Shown piece by piece: positions 49,901 to 62,845 of a DNA stretch of 64,000 bases. Origin of the DNA: Formicarius rufipectus (taxonomy: Eukaryota > Chordata > Aves > Passeriformes > Formicariidae); contig VXAU01000753.1 in assembly GCA_013399695.1 (NCBI GenBank), forward strand, positions 108,016-172,015, written 5' to 3'. The position numbers and the translations under genes are program-made. Each line of letters opens with the position of its first letter. Positions within the stretch are counted from its first letter, which is position 1. Under the pieces are notes generated by a model that saw only the letters and a list, made by a program, of their open reading frames with translations, ran no database searches and had not been told where the DNA came from.

Positions 49901-51430
49901 GACCACCCCAAAACACAGCCAACAAAAAAAGGTAACAATGTTGCAGCACTGAATGAGTTGAGTACTTGAGTATACTCACTCACCCTCTTTTACTTAGAAA
50001 TACAGCTGCACTCCAAAATTTTGCAGCTGGCCCAAGGTCTGCAGTCAGAGGTTTGTTTCCATAGTGAGCTTTCCATGAGCTGTTTCCATGAGCTCACATC
50101 TTGCAAATAAATGATGTTCTACATTCCTTGTCAGGCAAGTACATGTTGACACAGGCTCTACACCACATTTGCCACATCTACAGAGCCTCCAGGTGATTCA
50201 TTGTGTGGACTGCAGTGCTGACACCAGCTTACATCTTTCTGAACATTCATATTTGGCATATTACATCTTAATTACACTGAACAGCTGTCAGCATCTCCTG
50301 AAGGAAATCTCCCCAAAGCAATGTGTCAGGATTCTCAAAATCGAGGTTTCTGAAATGTCAGTTTGAGAGAAAATGAAACCCAAAATTTCTCTGCTTCACT
50401 GAGAGTCAGACATTTTCCCAGGAAACCTGCTTTCTGGCCACGTACAACTTGGATGGGATCATATGACTAGCTAATGGGTACAATTCTTCATTGAAGCTCT
50501 GTGTAGATTTTTAGCTCTCAATACTCTCAGTGCACTCAAAAGCCAAGTGACTCAGAAGAATAGCACAAACTGCTTTAATACTTCGTTAGATCATTCCGTG
50601 CCATTTCTCTTGGGATTATAGATCATTAACTTCTACAGGGAGTCAGAGAAATTCCCATCAGGAATCTTTCGTCTCATTCAGGTTTCCATTACATTCAGAA
50701 CAACTCCCAGCTAGGTTCTCTTGAAAAATCCTGTCCTTAATGTTTATTAATATTATATCAAATGTTTAAAGCTGAATGAAATACAATCAGAAAAGTGAAA
50801 GTAATAAATATATATTTTAATAATGAGAATATTTCTAACAGTTACACTGGAAACATAAAAGCTACTTTTCGAAGATCAGGAGAACTGTTCAGTGACAGTT
50901 TTCAGTTCTATTGCTATTATCACTTAAATATATTTATATAACACTTCTTTACCACCATTCTCTTCTATGACATTTTTTACAGCTAAGATGAATGTCTATA
51001 TATAGTCCTCTCTTAGTCAATAATTAGTTTGCAAAATCAAGAAGCTGAAGTAGCTGTGCATCAAGTAATTTCTATTTCAAAGTACCTCATTTTATCTAAC
51101 TATTATGTATAATTTAAAGCAAAAATGTGTTTTAAAAAATAAGTATGAGGAAACTCTGAACTTCTCTTTCAAGATGTTCAGTAACCCTTAGCTATATGCC
51201 TCCTGCACTACTTTTTCCACAAGTAAACTCTAAGTGTTTATCAGCTCTTCTTTATTACTAGCTTACAAAAGAAACTCATTTCCCACTACGGCTGTATGTT
51301 CAAAGGTACAGTACAGAGGGTATTCATGGTGTCCTTTAGTTTCAGGTAAATTTTAAATAATCTAGAGTGGTGAAAATCAGACTGCACTGCTGCACTACCA
51401 GTGAATATTCTTCTTGTGATGACAGAAGCA
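46906..51430. other. 4.5 kb without recognised gene; possible MIR-like scrap
   Basis: Non-coding. GGTTCAAGTCCCAGCTCTGTGA at 47344-47365 resembles the B-box region of the ancient tRNA-derived MIR SINE, but the flanks do not clearly extend the match. Confidence 0.4.
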
Positions 51431-51506
51431 TTGCAACAAGATGGGGATGGAACTAGGTGGTCTTTAAGATCCCTTCCAAGAGAAACCATTCCATGATTCT
51501 ATGATA
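51431..51506 (+). mobile_element. CR1 LINE terminal scrap
   Basis: Plus-strand CR1 3' end: GATGGGGATGGAACTAGGTG, GATCCCTTCCAAGAGAAACC, ATTCCATGATTCTATGATAG. Only about 75 bp remain. Confidence 0.93.
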
Positions 51507-54500
51507 GTAAGTACTGTGAACCATCCAGTCTAGTACCTAGCCAGTGATGGCAGCTAGAAGATATTCTGAGAAAACGTGGAAAAAAGGTCAGTGATTCAAA
51601 ATGATTTAGGGATCGAAGATCTCACCTTCAACAGAACTTTCTTTCAGTGTATAAACTTCAAAAGCAAAAACAAAACAAACATCTTAATTAAAAAAGCCTA
51701 TGTTAGCATTGTTTTCTTAATTTAAACTGTCTCAGGGAATCTCCCACCAGCCACTCAGCTCCTTCACAGTGTGCAGAGAGCCCGTGGGCAGGACAGTGGC
51801 AGAAAATGAGACAAGGTACTCTCATACAAACAGAAATATTTTTAACATCTGATCTTGATGCTTTTTGAAAAATGTCTTGGCATTTCCCTCCCAGACATTG
51901 GCCAATGCTAGCGGGTGACAGCTGGTAAGTGAGCTCACTCCAAATAAGACAAAACAGTGATGCTTGTTTGCATTCCCTAACCAGTGATTGAATAAGTGGT
52001 GTGATTGAGGGGATGGGCTGAAAATTTCAGAGAGTTCATAACATTTTTTTTTCCCATTTTCAATCTAGTCAGACCCCACCAGTAATGCTTCCTTTCTTGC
52101 TTGCCTCCTCAGAACCCTTGCGCAAGCCACTGCCTTCTCACCCTACCCCTAATGTTCTCTGTGTCATCCTTCCTCCTGCCTTTCTTCCACTTGTCCCACC
52201 TGAACTTTTCTGCTGCTGCCTCCTACCTCTCCTTAGGCTTCTGCCATCCTGTGCCTCATGTAATAATGATTTCTGCAGCACCTATGCCGAGTTCAAGACA
52301 ATAAACTCAGAATCACTTAGAAAGTCACAGTTAACTCCTCTCTACTACCAGAGTACCTCAGCAGTGCAAGGGTCCTCAGTGGTGGGGAACAAGAAGTTCT
52401 GAAGAGTAGGATGCACTTTATAATTTTTTCAATACTGCAATGAGCTCCTGGCAAGGTCCCACAGCCTTATAATCTGCTACTTTGGCCTCAGAAGATCTCA
52501 GACTTGTGGTTCTTGAGTACAGTGTACAGTTCTTTTCCCAGACTCATTGATGATGGGTCGGAACTTCTGGAGCAAGCCTGTACTTGTTCTTCAGCCAGGC
52601 ATTTTGAAGTGTAGGAGATTAAGGAATGCCCAACAGAAATAAAAACATACAGCCAGGTAAATTTGCTTGGGCTTAAACCCCATGTCTAGCTGGAATAGAT
52701 GCAATGCCAGAGAGGAAAACTCTCCCTGCCTTGAGCGTTGTACTCTAATGCACAAATCCTCTGTGACTCAAGTGATCATACTCAAAGCCTCTTGCCACTG
52801 GCAATCCTGCATCTCTTCTGCTGCTCCTTCTATTGCTGAGCATTTTTATTTTAACACCACAGTAGCCTAAGCAGAATAATACGTGGAAGTAGGTTTCTCA
52901 GTTCTACTGTCAATGTTATGCATAGCAAGTGGCAGCAATGTTCTAGCTGACTTACTCTGCTGATTGTCCATGAAAAGTCAGCAAACTCTTTCTGGAATCC
53001 TATACAATGCATCAGTCTGTATAGATTGGTCACAGAAGTCAGCATGACCATGCTTTTTATATGTCTCCATTTTAATATGTCTCCAGTTTTGGCCCCCCAA
53101 AACACAGAAATTAAATACGTCAGAGGAGTCAGAGGTTACGTCCACAGCAGCAAGTAGCAGGGATGAATCCACAGATCCACAGAATGAAGAGCTCAACCAC
53201 AACATCACAAATATTTTTTGTGTTTTACTTTGAAATAGTGTTAATCTGTTTTTATAAGTGGCATACATATCAGATTTTGCAGAAGACTTAATGTATTTCT
53301 GGAATGAATTTTTCCGATTAGCTTTATCAAAAAAGCATCCTGTTTCCACACCCCAAGCCTACTCTGTAATGCAAAATAAATCATGACACATGGGTAGGTT
53401 GGGATATTAGTGTCAAAAAATCATTTAGAATTTGAATGAATATTCTAAATAGTTGTATTCATTGTGGTTCAGTTCATGTGGATACATCAAGAAGCTAAGA
53501 CATGCCTTCAGCATGTCTGCTGTGCATCATGTCCAGCTGGAGAAGTACTTTCCAGTCATCTCAAATTGTTGCTTTTTACAATCACCAGGTCTAGACTATG
53601 AAAATATAGAGACCATTCTCAATTAAGAACTGACATACCAGAGTTTGTTAAAGAGACTAATAATGCAAGTACAGAAAACTAGTAGTTTTCTAATAGTTTG
53701 ATAAGGATAAAAATAATAAATATGAATGTCAAGACATTTAGTAATACTCCTTACACTTTGTTTTAGTAATAAAACCTTCTATATTTCAATGATTTTTCAA
53801 AGCATAGACATTTTGGTAGTTGAAGAAACAGGTGGGTTTACTTGCATACTCACCTTGGATAGTAGAATATGTCCCCGTTTGTTTTGGCTAAAACTGAGAA
53901 ACAGTAGCGAAAAAAACCCACCAAAATTAGTTTATTGTGCTGGAGGAGTGGTTGTGATAGGTGTGCTGGGAAATAAAAATGGAGACAGGGTATAGAGGTA
54001 AGTATACCTGATCCCTTTAAAAGGAAATTAAATTATGCTAGGACAGATATAAAAATAAACCTAAATCAAAAGGAAAGTAGGATTTATCAAAAGAGCTGGT
54101 CAAGGTCAACAAACAGAGAAGTCATTCATCTTTCAGTGGAATCTCCTCAATTATCTATTTTCAATATATAGAAGTAAAAGAGGTAAAACAGAATAACACT
54201 TCCATGTGAGAGTCAGAATTGTGGCTGAAATATAATTTAAGTAACTTGTCAGTCAATCTGAAATCCCTTCCTGCCTCTCTTAATAAGAGCAAAATGAACA
54301 GGATATTAAGAGCTGGGAGATAACTCTTCTGCAATACTGAATGAACAATTTAGCAAAGTGAGTAAGCACATACTGACATTTTAGCATGCATTTAAGTTTC
54401 AGCATCTTCAGTAAGAATCTGATAAATGGCTGGGCACTGTTCTCAAAGGAGATCTGTGAATGTGGGTCTATCTTATACACAAGACATCCTTCAATCCATT

Positions 54501-57500
54501 GACATGAATCTGTCTGATAGCTGTGGAGTATCTCTAGGACTCAGAGTATATACATTCATGTGCTGACCTTGCAAGATTACAAACAAGACAGTTCTGCAAA
54601 ACACCTCTTGGCACCTGAGTGCCATATTTTAAGACCTGATTAGCCTCTCTCTTCTTTGTCTCTGTACTACTGAGATGGAAACACTGGTATTCCCTACTAG
54701 AAATGGGAAAGGTGTTCAAACATGCTATAGTGCAATTGTGGCATTTCAAGCAGACACTACCCTGTATTTCAAATTAAACTGCTCTGAATTATTTTCAGTT
54801 TCAGGACATGGTCAACTATCAAAGTCCAGGAAATCAAGCTGACAAGGAAAGCTTCCTGCAGGTTCAGGGAGGGCTCCTCCACTGACTTCTTTGCAACATA
54901 TGGTGTAGTAAGACATGAACACTTAACTCCCTGGAACCACCTGTTAGGAGTGAGAAGACTGTAAAATTATCACATGGGCAACAGATAAAAATGGGTGTGG
55001 CAGTTGTGATGTGGTGCATTTCTCTCACTCGCAGCTGTGCCCACAGGAATAGAAGTCTATATTTGACCCAAAATAAAAATGAAAAGCTGTAAATCAGTGT
55101 AAGCAATACTGCATTCCTCTATATTGCATGGTCCTTTTGAAGGGAGACAGTTAATAACCTGACCTGCTTATTTTAATGCTTGGACGTATTTGCCTGTACT
55201 TTGAATTCCTCTGTTATTTATTCCACTATCTGTATTTTAAAACTCTCCTATCCTGAGGACCTATTTTCTCCTCTGTCACCCAGAACATAAAGTGTCATTC
55301 CAGGATTTTATTCTCCTTCCTGTGTTCAAGAACCACGTGTTAGTAGAAGTCATAATATTATGATCATGCTTAGATCCAAGACTTCATGCTATACAACTAA
55401 AAGGTTTCCTAAAAAGAAACATTCTTACTTCTTTTATAAACTTCTTAGCTTGTTAACAATGGATCTGCACCCATAAATCCAGAAATATAACCCTATGTGT
55501 TCAAAGCTAAAAAACATGTACTTAGATATGGGCTGTAGAACAAATAGAAATGAGGAAAACATATTTGAAGTGAGGTGGTATTCTATACACATCCCAGTGT
55601 AACTCATGCATGCTTGATGGTGGTATCAAAGGCTACTAATCTGACACATGTTGAACCAGACCAAGATAAATCAGTTCACTCATGCTGCTTCTCATCTCTC
55701 TGGAAATGATCACTATACCACACATCAACTTTCCATTTGAGAAGTAGTTCATACATCACCACGAGAAGATAAAACATTGACTGTGACTAACATAATGAGC
55801 CTGAAGCAGTAAAGAAAGGGGAGGGGGGAAAGTTCAAAATTTATGATTTTTATTCTCTTGCTTTCTCCTAACAGGATCTGAAAATCATGAAAGAACTTAA
55901 GTGCATCAAAGAACGTCCTTTGAAAATCACGCTTACAGGCAGGAATACAAATTGGATACTAGTCCCTAGGCCACTGGCCTACCTTTGTAGAAGGGTGGCT
56001 TGTATGTAATTTCCCCTGACTAACAATTCACCTTTATTAATTAGAATTTAACACTTGAAAACAAGAGGACAGAAGGTTTTAAAGTAAAAAAAAAAAAAAA
56101 NTGTTAAACTCTTGATGCTATTTATATCACTAGTGGCATTGTGACACAGCAATTAAATTAAAACCCTTTCACTAATAGAACATATTTTTTCCTATTTAAA
56201 ACAAAAGTGAAGAAACAAGAAACTTTAGTTGAGGAGAGTCTCAAGTAACCAGACATGTAGGCAGGCCATAGTTAGAGGAAAAGCAGAAGGCAGACAAATA
56301 ATTTGTAAATGTTTGACAATAACCTAGTTTGAGTTAAAGTGTATTATATGAAGCAATATACGATCTGCCATTAACCTTCACTTGAACTACATTTCAGGGG
56401 AGCATTGGGCCATCTATAACCTATTTCACAAAGTTTCTTCATTTTATTTAGGCTACTCTGTCACACAGGAACTCAGAAGATCATATTGTGTTCCCTAGTT
56501 TGTGAACTATATGAGTAAAATTTGATTTTTGCAGCTTAGCCATTTTTGAGGATTAGCAAATTTACACAGATGATTTTAAATAATTACTATCTCTAATTTT
56601 TAAAAATATAATTGCTCATTTCCTACTCTATTTAGACACAGAGGAACAGTTTTAATATCATCCAATATTTAAGGATAGCAAGGAAAGGGAATGGGACAAA
56701 ATCTCTAACCTCCTTGTAAAATCATTTTGATTGACTCAGTGATCCGAGAACTGAACTTGCTAACCCAAGGCCAATAAGTTTTAAAAACAAGCCACACTTT
56801 TGAATTATTTCAGTAAAATAAGAAACAACATAGGTTATACTCGATTGTCAAGTCATTATATATATGGGGAAAAATAGAGTACAATCCAGCACCTTTGTTA
56901 AAAAAGTGGGATGGGATTGCATTACACAGCCAGAAAAGAAACTTCTCTGGCTAACTGCGCCACCTTATGATTTAAATTTAAATGAAAAAATTAATTGATT
57001 GCCCAGTCCTTGCAAGAAAACACTTTCTTAAAGATATTCCTGTAGACTTAAAAATGGGTTCAGGAGCTTACTTTGTTTCCCTCTTACAGACAAGTGCAGG
57101 ATTGTATACTTTACTATTGCTCTTCTGGTTAAAAACCATGTCAGCAATATAAATGGAAAAAATATATTCAGCTTTGCTGGTTTGTGTTTTTGTAACAACA
57201 GTATACACATCTAAATCAATAAAGCCAGGCAAATGGCAGAGTAGTGGTTTAGCAATCTTAGCACTGTTAGCTAAGTATACAATCAACTCTAAAACAAATG
57301 CTTCATAATCCATTACATTCTCATTTTAAATCTATGCTCGTATAACCCTGGGAAATAAGAAAGCTTTACTGGTGATCTTTTCTTTCCTAACGTTTAAGAT
57401 ATATCGGCTGTAAGCTCTAATTTATAGCCAATGGATCGTAATTTGCACTGAAATCTCTAGTCAGAAATGAAATTAAACAGCACAGATATTCAAAGGAGTT

Positions 57501-57535
57501 ACAGCATGCATTTAAATACATTAACCACATCCTAC
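51507..57535. other. 6 kb without recognised repeat; 3' flank of the exon candidate
   Basis: AT-rich, non-coding by inspection. A poly(A) run at 56086-56100 ends in an N at 56101 (assembly uncertainty). I searched the minus strand here for a companion cysteine-rich exon and did not find a convincing one. The 123-codon minus-strand frame at 52978-53349 has no recognisable domain. Confidence 0.5.
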
Positions 57536-57673
57536 CTTGCATCCAAACATCAACGATAAAGTGTTGTTGGTGCATGCAACTTTGCAGTGGCAAATCATTG
57601 GTGTAAAGCAGTCAGGATTTTTAACAATAGGGCACATTCCTTTAGTGCTGCAGTAGTGGCAGCCTACTGAAGG
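57536..57673 (-). CDS. Candidate internal exon of a cysteine-rich, probably secreted or membrane-anchored protein
   Basis: Not identified by family. On the minus strand the sequence CTTGTTTTTAG gives an acceptor, and the exon ends GGATGCAAG before GTAGGA, a usable donor. Exactly 138 nt (46 codons) stay open between them, and the frame is closed by TAG right at the acceptor, as expected for an exon boundary. The peptide has nine cysteines spaced C-x2-C-x5-C-x7-C-x5-C-x-C-x3-C-x10-C plus one sequon-like N-N-T. Such density implies a disulfide-rich extracellular module. The CHYC start and following x5-C resemble the opening of Ly6/uPAR (LU) domains, but the later spacing does not fit well. If the donor is not used, the frame ends five codons later (TAA). 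No signal-peptide exon or partner exon was found nearby. Chance is possible but the cysteine count is unusual. Confidence 0.5.
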
Positions 57674-57878
57674 CTAAAAACAAGTAGCTAACACAGCACA
57701 TGGAGTGGCAACATATGCTGCTCAACAGCTAGCATTTCTCTTGCTGGTCAGAAGCAGCCTGCTTGAATCTCTACCTGGGTCCCATTCAGCCATCCCCTTC
57801 TTTGTTGATGAATCAACGATGCAGCATTGATCACGAATCTCAGGATTTCCCTTCCTCTGGGAAATTAGTTTTTACATC
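57674..57878. other. Upstream flank of the exon candidate (minus-strand intron if real)
   Basis: Sequence immediately 5' of the candidate exon on its own strand. A short pyrimidine stretch precedes the AG. No additional open exon is evident. Confidence 0.4.
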
Positions 57879-57945
57879 GGGAAAAAAAAAAAGGAAAAAA
57901 AAAAGAAAAAAAAAAGGAAAAAAGAGAGAAATGGAAATGAGGGGG
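57879..57945. repeat. Purine tract (A/G only)
   Basis: About 65 bp composed almost entirely of A and G (A10GGA10GA10GG..., then GAGAGAAATGG and AATGAGGGGG). It lies about 200 bp upstream of the candidate minus-strand exon. Confidence 0.9.
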
Positions 57946-60900
57946 ACTAGCAGGTGTGGCAGTATTAGCATGTAAAAGGATGTAAACGCCTACTCATAAC
58001 AATCACATAAGATTGTCATGCTAGCTGAAGTGGGCTGAAATTATTCCATCGGAAGAAAAATACTGCAGCTCCTGATTTGGTAAAAAGCCAGTGAGTTGCT
58101 GCAATACATAGTCATAGTGGGGAGAGAAGAGGAAAAAAAAAATTACTTATCTAAGAAGCCAGAATCCTCAGCCTTTATCAATATGCATTCCAGTAAGGAT
58201 TCCCTTCCCAGCGCCTCCCCGTGAAAAAGAATCAAATCAGTCACAACTCCGGAGAAGCAATGACCTTAGCTTCTTCCCCAAAAAAGATGAATCTCAGCAC
58301 GAAACAAACTGTTCTCAAAGCTGAAAATCCCAGATGCTGGGAGTTTGCAATAAGAGAAATACAAGCAACATTTATCCAATCCTGGCTTGCCACATGGGAG
58401 CTTTCTCCAGGCACAAATTTACAAATAGACAGGTTGAAGGATTGCAGGAGACACTGAATAAAGATATGAAGTTACACGGAAAATGCATCAGCATGAGGCT
58501 AAAAAGCTCAACCCCCTTTAAACTCTGCCTTTGAGGCAATGTAACTAATGACTTCAGCTCGTACTGCTACCCTGCAACCTGCAAATGCCTTGCTGTATTC
58601 CAGAAATGCAATAATTATAGAAGTTTGGGAGCATAACGCTGGTTTGGATTCAGTTACAGCTGTCACTGCTCCTTCAGTTAAAGGAACACCAGCTGAAAGT
58701 GCATAATAATGCACTCGGGTGAGTAAATCACTAGCTGTGCTTTTTAAGAGGATTATTTATATCAAAAGTTGGATTAATATATCTTCCAGTTTTAGGGTTG
58801 GTCATGGCAGACACACAAGTATAAAAGGAAAAGGCTACGATATAGAAAATAAAGTGATGTCCTCAATGATTTCACAGCTGATAGCAAGGCAAATGGAGCA
58901 GTTGTTTCACAATGCCCTGACCCTGCTTTTCTGTGACTCACTAAGCTCTGCCCATCAAATTAGAAACTCTTTATAAAGAAATGAGAGCAGCTTGTCTCCC
59001 TGGCAATTGCAAGTGAGTTCTTAAGTCACAACTGAAACAGCTTTCTGTAATAAACCCAAAGTAGAAATTTGTTATACAACAAAACAGAGAAAATGGCAAA
59101 TAGAGGTCTCTGTGTGCATCCAGATCAAGAAGTACAGGGGGTGAATAGCGCAGAATTTTTAGAAAGAGCTGCCTAAAAATGCAGACCCTAACTTAGACAA
59201 CCTCTTCTATTAATATTTTATGGTTATGTAAATATAAATACATGCACGTGTTTTGCGTGTATGCATATAGCTAAACTTTAAATACAGTTTCTTCAGTATA
59301 ACTTACTCTTGCTTTGCAAAGTTCAAAAACATAAAAGAACCAGTTTCTTAAACAGCTCTCATCCTGTTCTTGCACCATACAATAACTTTATTTTCATACA
59401 ATTTTTGTGTGTGGCTAAATTTCAACTTGGTATGATGTTTTCTGACTATTGTTTCTCACTCTGTATTTTTAAATTTTGAGCTAGCAAGAGCCCAAGCATA
59501 GTGAAATGACAGTAGTTTCTAGATAGAAGTGTCAGATAGAACTGCTTCACAGTTAGAATTACAACCCACTGCCATTTTTGCAGATTTATTTTTTGCAAAT
59601 AACAAGCTCATTACAATCCAGTGTCCTTAATTCACTTAACTCACACTTTTTTCCCTATCAGCCTGGACATGAGCATTACATGCCACGGGAGTTCATTATG
59701 CAGATGCCCATCAGTAGCTCTTCAATAATCTAAGTTTGTCTGACCTGTGAGTTCAGAGTGACATCACAGTAGCACTTCTCTCTGACTCTGTGCTGGTTAT
59801 TATCTGAAACAGTGATTGAGACTGTTTAGAAATGTACTATGGTGACAAACAGCAGCTGTAACATTGCTCAATCTTTGATCTGTTTATTCCTAGCCTCCCT
59901 GTCTTGTTATTAAGCTATATATTAGAGAGATTTTCTTTCAAGTACTGTCTCTCGCATAACCAGCACTGGTGTAAATATAGAAAAGTGTAGTTTCCATGAC
60001 AATACATTCCATAGTTACAGCCAACAGCCACTATCATTAAAACATGAATCACGGTGCTACCTTAAGGTGTGAGCACACTACATCACTGGCCTTAGAAGCA
60101 TTAATTTGGGATGGGGGTGGCATGGCAATATTTTTAGGAGACACTACTATAAAATGCCAGAAAACTGTGCTATTTAACTATTTTGGCTGTTCTAATATCC
60201 ACTTATCTTAGAAATTTCAGTGACCAGTAATTCCCAATCTGTACTAATCATTAGCATTTCTAATAGAAGAAGGCATCACATCTGTACTTTTCAATGTTTT
60301 AAACTCAATGTGCTGATTGAAAACTGGATTCATGATCACACAAATGTGATTTCTGATTAATATGCATAGGACCTAATTAAAATCACCTGCATTGTTTCCA
60401 AATTCAGATTTCAAAGAAGGGAAAGAAAATCAGCCAGTTAGCCTCTTGGATCTTTTGGATCTGACTGCATTCAGCTGGCTTGGGCTCTCAAAAGGGAGGA
60501 TGTTAAAATTCCCATGATCTCCAATGGGAGTATGTTAAAATTCACATTTCTTCTCCAGTCCCTGCCACTATTACAGATTTGCAAGCAGAACAGGTTTGGC
60601 CTGTGATTTCATTTCAGTGTTGATGCACCAAACACCAAGCACCCAAGTATTGTGCAAGGCAGAAACCCCATTCCTTCACACTTAAAATAATTGTTGCTTT
60701 CAGGTGAAAAACAGTTACCTGACACCCAATTATTTGGGAAAATCTCAGAAAAGGAAGATTTATTCCAGTGACAGATTTGAATAATAACTCATTCTGCAAT
60801 TGGCCAAGACATTTATTTCCATTAAGTGACAGTTACATATAGAAAAATGCCTTTTTTTTTTTTTTCTTTTTTCTTTTTTTTTTTTAACAGACACTGAAGT

Positions 60901-62231
60901 AAATTGCCACATGCCAGGAAAGTCATTTAAATCACATTCAAGCTGCAGGAGCAAGGTTTCATGGAAAATCTATGTCCACATTTTTGTGCTAATGGGATAA
61001 GCAGAAGACAATATATTGTGGGTTCTCCTGTATGAAGAAGAAAGTCCACAGTTCTGCTCAGTTTTCTGAGCCCTCCAACTCTCTGTGGACTTGAGTGTAT
61101 TGATCCAGCTACTTGGTCACAGCCACTGTCTGTTCAGCTGCTAAGATTTCTCCTGCTTTACTAACTTCCCTGGAAGCTCCTAACTTTTCAGCTTTGGGTT
61201 TTCCAACAGCGTCTGCCTTTCACTGCGTTATTTTGTGGAAAGAGATGAATTAACTTTGAACAACTGAGTTACACTTCAGGAAGTATTATGACCATGTTTG
61301 CATGGTACTTCCTCACCTAATGTGTATATACCTCATCCTGCATTGGAGCTAGTTCAAAAAGCATTACTTAGTCTTGCACCTGACATATTATGTGAGAATC
61401 AAGATCAATATAAATAAAAAGCAAAGTAAAGACGTAGAGAGTCACAAGAAATTTTAGGTATTTACTTTTGATTAAATTAGGATTTTTAATTTTAACTTTT
61501 TTAATTCTCTGCTGTTTCTATTGAGAAAATTTCTTAAGTTTTGGTATTACAGTATAGACTTATGCATTTCTCCTTCCCTACTTTCACTACTCAACATTTT
61601 ATTCTATTGCTATACCATTACAAGTTCCACTAACCCTTTTGACAGCCATTAGAGACCAGAAGATCATGATTATCTTTAGACCCTTAGTCAAGCTACATGA
61701 TTGTTAACTTTCTTCTAATCTTATGTTAGAATTCAAAATCACCTTCTCTGCTGCTGTTCTCTGAAGTCCCCAAATGCTAATCAAGCCTCCTAAAAACTAA
61801 ACCTGTCTCTGACAGTGATTAAAGAGAAATTGTCTTCTCAAAGAGTAATATTAGATGAAAGATAAAGGGAAAAGGCTTGTTGCACCACAGGTACCACATA
61901 CAAAAGGAACAAGAGATTATAAATAAAAAGCAAACTTGAAAAATCTCCCATCAAAATAGAAGTGATTGCACACAACTGTCTCACATATTCATTAAGAACA
62001 AAACAGTCTCACACCTCTAAACCAATTATTTTACACATCTTGTGTCATTTGGAAGGACTCTGCTTAGGACATTTCAAGGATCTCAGCAATGTCTACACTT
62101 TCTGTAAGGTGGTCATTTTGGGGAGTAGAATGGGGATGTTAAATCTTTATTTTGCTGATATTTGCCTATTGGTGAGTATCAGAAGCCTGGCCTTAGTTTG
62201 CTTGAAAATCAATCTTCCTTTGGAACAACTG
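57946..62231. other. 4.3 kb without recognised gene or transposon
   Basis: Non-coding by inspection. Around 58200-58700 there is somewhat higher GC with several short frames on both strands (78, 66 and 68 codons), none recognisable. A T-rich run with single C breaks lies at 60851-60885. Confidence 0.5.
60851..60885. repeat. T-rich homopolymer-like tract
   Basis: Runs of T interrupted by single C residues over 35 bp. Confidence 0.9.
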
Positions 62232-62232
62232 T

Positions 62233-62845
62233 CATAGAATCATAGATTGGTTTGTGTTGGAAGCAACTTTAAAAGTTCAACTAGTTCAACACTCCTGCAA
62301 TAAGCAGGACTAGATCAGGTTGCTCAAAGCCCTGTCTAACCTGGCCTTGAATTTTTCCAAGAATGGGGCATCCACCATCATTCTGGGCAACCTGTGCCAG
62401 TGTTTCACCACCCCCATTGTGGGGGGGGGAATCTAGTCTAACTATAGTCTCTTAGTTTCAAGCCATTATCCATTAACTTGTGACACGCCCTGATAAAAAG
62501 TCTGTCTCCAACTTTCTTGTGGGCCTCTTTAAGTGCTGAAAGGCTACAATAAGGTCACCCTGGAGCCTTCTCTTCTCCAGGCTGAACACTCCCAAATCTC
62601 TCAGCCTTTGTCATGGAAGAGACAGCCCAGCCCTCTGCTCTCCAACCCTCTGATTGTTTTTGTGGCTCTCCTCTAACAGGTCCATGCTCTTCCTGCACTC
62701 AGAACCCCAGAGTTGGACGCCAGACTCCAGATGGGGTGTCACCAACGTGGAGTATATGTGAAGAATCACCTCTCTCGGCCTGCTGGTCACACTTATCTTG
62801 ATGCAGCCCAGGATATGGTCATACCTTCCAGGCTGTGAGCACACA
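62233..62845 (-). mobile_element. CR1 LINE 3' fragment, about 0.6 kb
   Basis: Minus-strand CR1. The plus strand starts CATAGAATCATAGATTGGTT, then GTGTTGGAAGCAACTTTAAA, and CATCCACCATCATTCTGGGC lies further in. The minus translation carries DHILGCIKISVTSR, STLVTPHLESGVQLWG and, in another frame, GVFSLEKRRLQGDLIVAF: the RT-to-C-terminal part of CR1 ORF2 with at least one frameshift and stops. A run of nine G at about 62419-62427 interrupts it. The 236-codon minus-strand frame at 62611-63321 is half CR1 and half unidentified flank and is not an intact gene. Confidence 0.94.
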
